In this document: positions 1 to 4,374 of the stretch, in pieces
Layout: each line of letters starts with the position of its first letter
How positions within the stretch are numbered: the stretch's first letter is position 1
Assembly (NCBI GenBank): GCA_018821745.1
Contig: JAHJLU010000717.1
Span: 1-6,751 of the forward strand
Length of the DNA: 6,751 nucleotides
Origin: Myxococcota bacterium
GTDB lineage: Bacteria > Myxococcota_A > Polyangia > HGW-17
Direction: 5' to 3'
Notes under the pieces: generated by a model
The model's database searches: none
Seen by the model: only the letters and a program-made list of their open reading frames with translations
What the model was told of the DNA's origin: nothing
Translations under genes and position numbers: made by a program

Positions 1-15
1 AGCATGGCCTTGGTG

Positions 16-235
16 GTCACACCCGTCACACCCCCCATGACGGCGATAACCATCTATAACTCTTATCTTATTTCCTCCCCGTCACAGTAAAAGACAAAAA
101 GAGGTACAGGTTTCAGAGCAGCTCCAGAGAAAAGTTACAGGAGAAGTTTGGATTTGGTGTGACGGATGGGGATGTTCTGACAAGAAGCCTACTGGTTGCA
201 GCAGGTTACATCCGTCATGCCCCCTGTGACGGGGG
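16..235. repeat. Block A: alternating CCGTCA / TGACGG inverted repeats
   Basis: CCGTCA occurs at 23-28, 79-84 and 212-217, and its complement TGACGG at 38-43, 160-165 and 227-232. The orientations alternate strictly, giving three convergent pairs. The first and third pairs are 21-bp units with 6-bp arms and a 9-nt centre. The middle pair is extended to 8 bp (CCGTCACA 79-86 with TGTGACGG 158-165) and spans 87 bp. GTCACACCC is also tandemly duplicated at 16-24 and 25-33. A further TGACGG, within GTGACGGGGGT, appears at 988-998. Confidence 0.75.
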
Positions 236-312
236 TGGAGGAGATTCTGCGGATGATGCCCATCTGGAGACAACTCAGACCAAGAGGGCCTTCTCTATCG
301 AGGAAGCCCACG

Positions 313-345
313 GGGAACCCAAAAACACCACTCCGGTGGGTTCCC
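313..345. repeat. 9-bp inverted repeat GGGAACCCA / TGGGTTCCC
   Basis: GGGAACCCA at 313-321 is perfectly complementary to TGGGTTCCC at 337-345, leaving a 15-nt loop. The loop contains one copy of the block B word (CACTCCGG at 329-336). No T-tract follows on either strand, so I do not call it a terminator. Confidence 0.6.
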
Positions 346-425
346 GGCCTTGTGTATCAGACGTTCCGGAGTGCCCGGAGTGCTTTTGGAGATTATTGGA
401 AAATAATTTTCTCAGAGAGATCTCT

Positions 426-454
426 TCACTGCAGTGCTGTGAGCACTACAGTGA
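426..454. repeat. 13-bp stem hairpin with a 3-nt loop
   Basis: Positions 426-438 pair with 442-454 around the loop GTG (439-441). There is a single mismatch, C432 against A448. It is the strongest local hairpin in the first kilobase and sits inside the large block B inverted repeat. No T-run follows, so terminator function is not indicated. Confidence 0.65.
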
Positions 455-508
455 GCGTGAGTAGGCCTGAGCACTCCGGGTACTCCGGTGAGGGGGTGGG
501 GAGAGGGC

Positions 509-526
509 GTAACCTTACATGGTTAC
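509..526. repeat. Hairpin GTAACC-TTACAT-GGTTAC
   Basis: A perfect 6-bp stem (509-514 with 521-526) has a 6-nt loop, TTACAT. The loop word recurs at 535-540, directly before the second block B unit. GTTACAT is also found at 205-211 and GTTACAG at 134-140. Confidence 0.45.
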
Positions 527-596
527 AGCGTAATTTACATCCGGAGTGGTCACCGGAGTGGTTGGTGGGGGTAGTCCGGTCACTCCGGAATGGAAT

Positions 597-912
597 TGCC
601 GGTGATACCACACCACCATCCATCCCCGGCACATCCCCGGCACCCATCACCGGCACCTGAAGTCCCTGTGTATCAGTAGTCTCGCTCTCTCTGCGGGGGA
701 TGCAGGTGATAAAATCCATCATCTGGAGAATAAATTTTACAGGGGGGTGTACCTGATGGTACTGCCCCCTGCTGTATTATACCCGTGAGTGAGAATCATC
801 CCCCGCATCACCTGCAGAGGGGATAAAGGCGTGTGGTATCAGTGTGTTAGATTGCCGGGGATGGGCTTGGGGCTATCACCCGCGTGTTTTGCATCACCCG
901 CACATCCCCCGC
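597..912. repeat. Block C: degenerate 11-mer CATC(A/C)CC(G/C/T)GCA in both orientations
   Basis: I find 12 full or near-full copies. In CATC orientation they begin at 621, 632, 645, 797, 806, 874, 892 and 903. In the complementary orientation they begin at 597, 692, 701 and 853. Copies at 621-631 and 632-642 are exact tandems (CATCCCCGGCA). TGCGGGGGATG (692-702) is fully complementary to 797-807, and TGCAGGTGAT (701-710) to 807-816. These two pairings cross and overlap, so only one can form as a hairpin at a time. The variation is concentrated at the fifth and eighth bases. Confidence 0.7.
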
Positions 913-960
913 TTCAACACATGACTCGGCGTGGACGTCACGACCTTCTTCACGGTGGCT

Positions 961-1010
961 TCGGCCTCCGAGTGAGTGAGTCCATGCGTGACGGGGGTCC
1001 TGGAGGCCGA
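961..1010. repeat. 9-bp inverted repeat TCGGCCTCC / GGAGGCCGA
   Basis: TCGGCCTCC (961-969) is perfectly complementary to GGAGGCCGA (1002-1010), with a 32-nt spacer that contains the outlying block A-like word GTGACGGGGGT (988-998). It is the last clear dyad before the leftward gene. No T-tract is attached. Confidence 0.5.
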
Positions 1011-1035
1011 TGTGTCGTGCCCTGATCGGAGCATT

Positions 1036-1113
1036 ATGCCCGAGCGCAAACCATTGCTGGATAAAGGCTACAGTGATCTGGGCAAGGGGCGGTTGTATTC
1101 AGGAAATAAGTAG
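1036..1113 (+). CDS. Possible 25-residue small protein or gene remnant (uncertain)
   Basis: An ATG at 1036 opens a 25-codon frame ending in TAG at 1111-1113; the product begins MPERKPLLDKGYSDL. It lies outside the repeat blocks and its composition (charged, mixed codons) is more protein-like than the neighbouring frames. A GGAG at 1028-1031 lies only 4 nt before the ATG, closer than usual. The frame stays open upstream to about 976, so it could be the tail of a decayed gene. I recognise no family, and chance is a fair explanation. Confidence 0.15.
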   Translation: MPERKPLLDKGYSDLGKGRLYSGNK

Positions 1114-1120
1114 ACAAGAA

Positions 1121-1141
1121 CACTCGCTGTACCCGCTAGTG
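1121..1141 (-). terminator. Weak possible terminator after the leftward gene
   Basis: CACT and AGTG at the ends of 1121-1141 pair, with two further inner base pairs after a mismatch. On the minus strand the structure is followed by TTCTTGTCT, which is moderately U-rich. It starts 6 nt beyond the stop codon of the 1147-4005 gene. The stem is short and interrupted, so this is a weak candidate only. Confidence 0.2.
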
Positions 1142-1146
1142 CTGAT

Positions 1147-4005
1147 TCATGGCTCACGATAATCCAGCAGTTCCGCCAGTATATAGATCGGGGGGGAGCC
1201 GAAGGTAGTCCACCACCTTCTCCTGAGACGTTTCACCACCGGGATGAAGGAGTCCCTGAGCTTCTTTTTTCTCGCCTCGGCCCGGACAGCCTGAGAAGCA
1301 TACTGCAGCGCCTCCATGATGCTCCCAACGGCTGAGCCATCATCTATCATTCGATCGAGGAGATCTCGCACCACGGGGAGCATTTCCGGCGTCATCTTCA
1401 CGAAGGGGAGCAGCTCGATCAAAGCGCTACGGAGCTCGGCCTTGCCTGTGCTCTTCAGTAGGCCGAGCATCTGCTTCTCATGGGGAAAGGGCGTGATTGT
1501 TCCCCAGGGGGCCGCGGGATCCCTCGACTCAGGAAGGCACTTTCTCCAGAACCTGGCGACGGCACTGATCGCTCCCGGAACACGAGCCTTGAACAGATTC
1601 TCAGACAGGGCCGAGACCATAGGGAGGTAGGCCCGCCATCTTGCCGGCGGGACCGACCGCTTACAGTCGGTGAAGGTATTGCAGCCGAGTCCCCCGCATT
1701 CCTCCCATGTCTTGCAGTGCCAGATTCTGAGTGCCTCACCGATCCGCTCCAGCAGAGAAATTCTGAAGGAGACGGTGGCTTGCAGTGACGAACTCATCAG
1801 GGCCGGTTCCAGGGGAGCGAACCGTACCGCGACGAGAGCCGCGAAGGGGGAGGTCCTATAGGCATTGAAGCCACGTCTGATCGTGTCGTACTCCTCTCGC
1901 GTGATCTGCATGCGCGCCATGACCTCCAACACTTGGGTGACCATTTGCTTGGTGAAGGACATCTGACGATTGAGGACTAGGGACAGCAGGCGTCTTCGAG
2001 TGTCGGGACCTATGTTCGGTACGAAGCGATCTTCTGGCTGCAGTGCGAGGTCCTCGCATCCCGTTGCCGCAAGGGAGATGGCCTGGGAGAAGGTGATGCC
2101 TTTCTGTATGGACCAGCACCTGACGTTGAGATCATGGAGCAGGGTGATTAGGCGAGACGTCGCCTCGGGACCCGCCGCCGCCGATAGGAGTGAAGAGAGG
2201 GGATCTGCGACTCGTCGCTTCCCTTTGTCCGACTTCCGAGTCGTTTGCAGGAGACACTTGAGCAACCAGGGTGTGAAGGTGGAGAAGGGCTTTGCCGAGA
2301 TCCTCTTCGCGAGGTGGTCACAAAGCTGCGATGACCACCGCCACATCCAGTTCATTTGCCGTACGTGCGCAGCCGGATCCTTGGCTAACCGGTCAAGAAG
2401 GAGTTCGAGCACCTCTTCCCGAATCTTGGGTGAGAGCTTCTCGAAGTGCTTTACAGCCGCATTCAGCAGCCCTCTCCCTATTTTCCCCCCTCGAAGCGCC
2501 GCCTGTAGGGCCGTGACGTTCGCCTTGGTGAAGTATGGGGGGGCGCATCCCAGTGGACGCGAGGGACTCGCCAGATAGGGGGGGGCGTCCTCGTCTCGAG
2601 GTGCGAACGGATCGAACCCCAACGCTTCCTTGTAAGGGCGCAGCTTTGTGGCGGTGACTCCAAAGCGTTCAGAGAGGGCCCTGCGGATTTTTGCGTTTAC
2701 CTCGTCGATCTTCTTGGCGGTAGGCACCTTCGCCTGCTGGAGCCGCGTACGCTCCATCTCGAGCGGCCGGATGACCCGGTCGTGATATCTCCGCCACTTG
2801 TCGACACTGATCCTCCAATGGACCCCAGACACCTTCAACGAATGAACTGAAAGAAGATTGTTTGTGATGAAGGGAGTGGGGAGACTCCCGACGCGGCCTG
2901 ATCCCATATAGGTCAGCGTCCCTTGCAGCCCGACCATGACGTCCGAGAAAATGCTCTCGTTGCCGGACACGAGACCGCCTCCTCCCAGCGTGGACAGGGT
3001 CTTGCGCTTCCCCTCTTCGGAGTATGGATTCATCCTATAGCGGCCCGCCATCGGTGTGGCGATTTTCAGGAGATCTCGGCACAAGGCGCCCTTGAGTACG
3101 ATGAGGTGGTTTCCCATCTCGTAATGGGGAAGTTGGAGGACGAGTTCACCGTTCCGTGACTTGAAAAGGTATCCTGCGACGGACACCTCTCCTGTGTCGT
3201 TACTGCCCAGCGTCAACTCTTTCCCGTGGACCACGTACGGGTCGATGACGCCCAGCAGCCGGAGCGGGAAGCTGCTCCTGATCGATTCACCCCTACTGTC
3301 AGGGAGATTGCTGATGTACAGGGTCTGGCGCCCCTTGCCGAAGGATGTCGAGAAGATGGTGTCGAATCCGAGTTTGCGCCAATAGGCGCGAAAACCCTTC
3401 CGGTAGGGATTATCGATAACGCGCATGATGAGCACGCCCCCGGGGGCGAGGCGGCTGTTAATGAGTCCAAAACCCTCGGGCCCGATCATCCCATCGGGGG
3501 GCTTATCACCGGAGAAGGCATCCAGCAGTATCACGTCGTAGGCTCGAACGCTCCGTTTGAGATACTCTAGGCCGTCCGCGATGATCACGTCGCCCGCATA
3601 CCCGAAGTGTTCCTTTGCGATCCGGGCAACCTCGGCTTCAAGCTCCACGACATCCACGCGGAAGCCGCGGGTGATGAGGTCAGAGGCGGTTTTGCCGCCT
3701 CCCAGCCCGATGACCATGGCGTTGTGGCTCTTCCCCATGCTGGCCGGGACAAGGTCCACCATTGGATCGGAGAAGAGCGCCGGCGTGGTCGATTCCTTCA
3801 CGGCTTGGATGAACCCCTTTATTCGGAGGATAACTCGGCCATCGACCCTGTAGACGATTATCTCCTTCTCCGGATTGTGGTACAGGATCTCCATGGAGTG
3901 GTCGAGGGGGCGAGACGAGGGTTCCATCGGGTCGTTCGAGGATTCGTAGGAGGTACAGGCGATGAAACTCAGCATCATCAGGATCAGCCAGGCTTGTCGC
4001 TTCAT
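1147..4005 (-). CDS. Putative lipoprotein with spermidine-synthase-like (SAM-methyltransferase fold) domain and long helical C-terminal region
   Basis: 952 residues; cellular role unknown. Residues 1-17 look like a lipoprotein signal: Lys2-Arg3, a hydrophobic stretch, then SFIA-Cys17. Residues ~38-235 resemble the Rossmann fold of spermidine synthases and their non-polyamine relatives: VIGLGGGKTASDL (98-110, nucleotide-binding loop), VDVVELEAEVARIAKEHF (117-134, acidic residue after strand 2), ADGLEYL (143-149) and YDVILLDAFSGD (156-167). The aminopropyltransferase GGGDG signature reads GGGKT, so polyamine synthesis is unlikely. Residues ~245-400 are unassigned. Residues ~495-952 are largely helical, possibly HEAT-like, with C-x5-C-x4-C-x5-C at 764-781. 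Start ATG 4005 follows a strong GGGAGGTGA; the internal Met38, which would give a cytoplasmic form, has no such site. Sure of the gene, fairly sure of the fold, unsure of activity. Confidence 0.85.
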   Translation of the reverse strand: MKRQAWLILMMLSFIACTSYESSNDPMEPSSRPLDHSMEILYHNPEKEIIVYRVDGRVILRIKGFIQAVKESTTPALFSDPMVDLVPASMGKSHNAMVIGLGGGKTASDLITRGFRVDVVELEAEVARIAKEHFGYAGDVIIADGLEYLKRSVRAYDVILLDAFSGDKPPDGMIGPEGFGLINSRLAPGGVLIMRVIDNPYRKGFRAYWRKLGFDTIFSTSFGKGRQTLYISNLPDSRGESIRSSFPLRLLGVIDPYVVHGKELTLGSNDTGEVSVAGYLFKSRNGELVLQLPHYEMGNHLIVLKGALCRDLLKIATPMAGRYRMNPYSEEGKRKTLSTLGGGGLVSGNESIFSDVMVGLQGTLTYMGSGRVGSLPTPFITNNLLSVHSLKVSGVHWRISVDKWRRYHDRVIRPLEMERTRLQQAKVPTAKKIDEVNAKIRRALSERFGVTATKLRPYKEALGFDPFAPRDEDAPPYLASPSRPLGCAPPYFTKANVTALQAALRGGKIGRGLLNAAVKHFEKLSPKIREEVLELLLDRLAKDPAAHVRQMNWMWRWSSQLCDHLAKRISAKPFSTFTPWLLKCLLQTTRKSDKGKRRVADPLSSLLSAAAGPEATSRLITLLHDLNVRCWSIQKGITFSQAISLAATGCEDLALQPEDRFVPNIGPDTRRRLLSLVLNRQMSFTKQMVTQVLEVMARMQITREEYDTIRRGFNAYRTSPFAALVAVRFAPLEPALMSSSLQATVSFRISLLERIGEALRIWHCKTWEECGGLGCNTFTDCKRSVPPARWRAYLPMVSALSENLFKARVPGAISAVARFWRKCLPESRDPAAPWGTITPFPHEKQMLGLLKSTGKAELRSALIELLPFVKMTPEMLPVVRDLLDRMIDDGSAVGSIMEALQYASQAVRAEARKKKLRDSFIPVVKRLRRRWWTTFGSPPIYILAELLDYREP

Positions 4006-4008
4006 TTT

Positions 4009-4017
4009 TCACCTCCC
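4009..4017 (-). promoter_or_regulatory. Ribosome binding site for the leftward lipoprotein gene
   Basis: On the minus strand GGGAGGTGA ends three A residues before the ATG at 4005. It matches the anti-Shine-Dalgarno sequence closely and fixes the N-terminal start, and therefore the lipoprotein signal. Confidence 0.8.
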
Positions 4018-4039
4018 GGTTTTTCGAGTGTACTCCATT

Positions 4040-4070
4040 TTCCGAATTGATAGTATCAACTATTACGGAA
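4040..4070. promoter_or_regulatory. Nested palindrome, possible operator
   Basis: TTGATA (4047-4052), a central G, and TATCAA (4054-4059) form a perfect 13-bp dyad. It is flanked by TTCCG (4040-4044) and CGGAA (4066-4070), which are also complementary. An overlapping dyad ATAGT/ACTAT lies at 4050-4063. The element sits 35-65 bp upstream of the leftward start codon, where a transcription factor site would be expected. On the minus strand TTGATA could double as a -35 element, but I see no good -10 at the right spacing. The regulator is unknown. Confidence 0.45.
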
Positions 4071-4109
4071 CTCTGGCCGATGGCTGCATTCGTGATCGGC
4101 CAAGGATCT

Positions 4110-4135
4110 AAAAAAACCGCCCCTCCACAGGGCGG
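4110..4135 (-). terminator. Intrinsic terminator for leftward transcription
   Basis: Read on the minus strand: stem CCGCCC, 7-nt loop TGTGGAG, stem GGGCGG, then seven T residues. The paired bases are 4130-4135 and 4117-4122. This is a textbook Rho-independent terminator. It lies about 105 bp upstream of the start of the leftward lipoprotein gene, so it would end a separate transcript arriving from the right. It may also insulate that gene from antisense transcription starting near the divergent promoter. On the plus strand the following bases are not a T-run. Confidence 0.8.
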
Positions 4136-4136
4136 C

Positions 4137-4345
4137 TCCCTCTTACCCCCCGCACCTCTCCCGATAACCACAGCCAGCGCAGCGCCATGACTTCTTCCTG
4201 GACACCAGCCACCGTGTAGCCTCCTGTGTGGCAAGCGTCAAAATGACGCACGACAGTGAGGCACCCCTCCCTGGCCCCTCCCAGCCACCGGGACACATAC
4301 TGGCTCGTAAACATATTCCTGTTGACCAGTGAAAGTGGCGGCGCT
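4137..4345 (-). other. Region feeding the leftward terminator: possible small RNA or short gene
   Basis: The terminator at 4110-4135 implies a transcript from this side, but no recognisable gene is present. A minus-strand frame from 4353 to 4108 (81 residues; alternative ATG at 4314) would end inside the terminator, with its last codons forming the hairpin and T-run, which is unusual. Neither start has a well-spaced Shine-Dalgarno; AGGA lies only 2 nt before the 4314 ATG. The stretch contains the palindrome GCGTCA-AAA-TGACGC (4235-4249) and two direct copies of CCAGCCACCG (4205-4214, 4281-4290). A structured small RNA of roughly 150-230 nt would fit, as would a relic gene end. No leftward promoter was convincing. 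Confidence 0.3.
4235..4249. repeat. Perfect hairpin GCGTCA-AAA-TGACGC
   Basis: A 6-bp stem with a 3-nt loop lies within the putative leftward transcript, about 100 nt before its terminator. It could be an RNA hairpin or a protein-binding dyad. No T-run follows on the minus strand. Confidence 0.5.
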
Positions 4346-4350
4346 ATCAT
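4322..4350 (+). promoter_or_regulatory. Sigma70-type promoter of the cysteine-rich lipoprotein gene
   Basis: TTGACC (4322-4327) and TATCAT (4345-4350) are separated by exactly 17 bp, and each matches its consensus at five of six positions. The expected start of transcription is near 4357, giving a short leader of about 18 nt that still includes the ribosome binding site. Confidence 0.7.
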
Positions 4351-4361
4351 CAATGGATACC

Positions 4362-4367
4362 AAGGAG
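4362..4367 (+). promoter_or_regulatory. Ribosome binding site for the cysteine-rich lipoprotein gene
   Basis: AAGGAG ends 7 nt before the ATG at 4375. It is well placed and supports this start, which also gives the complete lipoprotein signal. Confidence 0.8.
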
Positions 4368-4374
4368 AATTGCC

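Larger units (their letters stand above)
329..588. repeat. Block B: paired CCGGAGTG / CACTCCGG repeats
   Basis: CCGGAGTG occurs at 366-373, 375-382, 541-548 and 553-560. The complement CACTCCGG occurs at 329-336, 472-479 and 581-588, with near-copies TACTCCGG (481-488) and AGTCCGG (573-579). The layout 'two forward, then two reverse' appears twice, at 366-488 and at 541-588. In the first, 366-383 and 471-488 are complementary at 17 of 18 positions. In the second, the two forward copies are spaced differently (period 12 rather than 9) and the loop is only about 12 nt. Between the arms of the larger unit lie smaller hairpins at 392-407 and 426-454. Confidence 0.75.
351..842 (+). repeat. Three dispersed copies of TGTG(G)TATCAG
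   Basis: TGTGTATCAG is found at 351-360 and 667-676, and TGTGGTATCAG with one inserted G at 832-842, all in the same orientation. Each copy lies just upstream of a repeat cluster: CCGGAGTG after the first, TGCGGGGGATG after the second, TGCCGGGGATG after the third. This gives the region a modular look. CATCTGGAGA is likewise shared by 261-270 and 720-729. Confidence 0.5.
1..1146. other. Repeat-rich non-coding region
   Basis: No convincing gene lies in this stretch. The open frames here (for example 196-660 plus, 426-722 minus, 789-1025 plus) run through short repeated words and give low-complexity, Pro/Gly/Ser/Arg-rich translations with no recognisable domain or good ribosome binding site. 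The region consists of three successive blocks of short inverted and direct repeats, described separately, plus isolated hairpins. The density of dyads suggests a protein-binding array, a structured RNA or a decayed mobile or replication region. Nothing in the window decides between these. Confidence 0.7.

Noticed and set aside
313..345. Rho-independent terminator from the GGGAACCCA hairpin
   Set aside because: No T-tract on either strand and a 15-nt loop.
196..660. A 154-codon plus-strand frame beginning MQQVTSVMPPVTGV
   Set aside because: It runs through two repeat blocks, its residues reflect the repeated octamers (for example WSPEW, HSGYSG), and it has no Shine-Dalgarno and no domain.
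16..912. CRISPR array
   Set aside because: Repeated words are only 6-11 bp, occur in both orientations and have irregular spacing, with no regular spacers.
789..1025. A 78-codon plus-strand frame starting in block C
   Set aside because: It is made of the repeated 11-mer and shows no ribosome binding site or recognisable fold.
1970..2578. A 202-codon plus-strand frame opposite the leftward gene
   Set aside because: It is antisense to a 952-residue frame with signal peptide and strong ribosome binding site, and its translation is Arg/Ser-rich without a domain.
4108..4353. An 81-codon minus-strand frame in the divergent intergenic region
   Set aside because: Its final codons are the intrinsic terminator stem and T-run and no start has a well-spaced Shine-Dalgarno. 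Kept only as a possible reason for the terminator, not as a gene.
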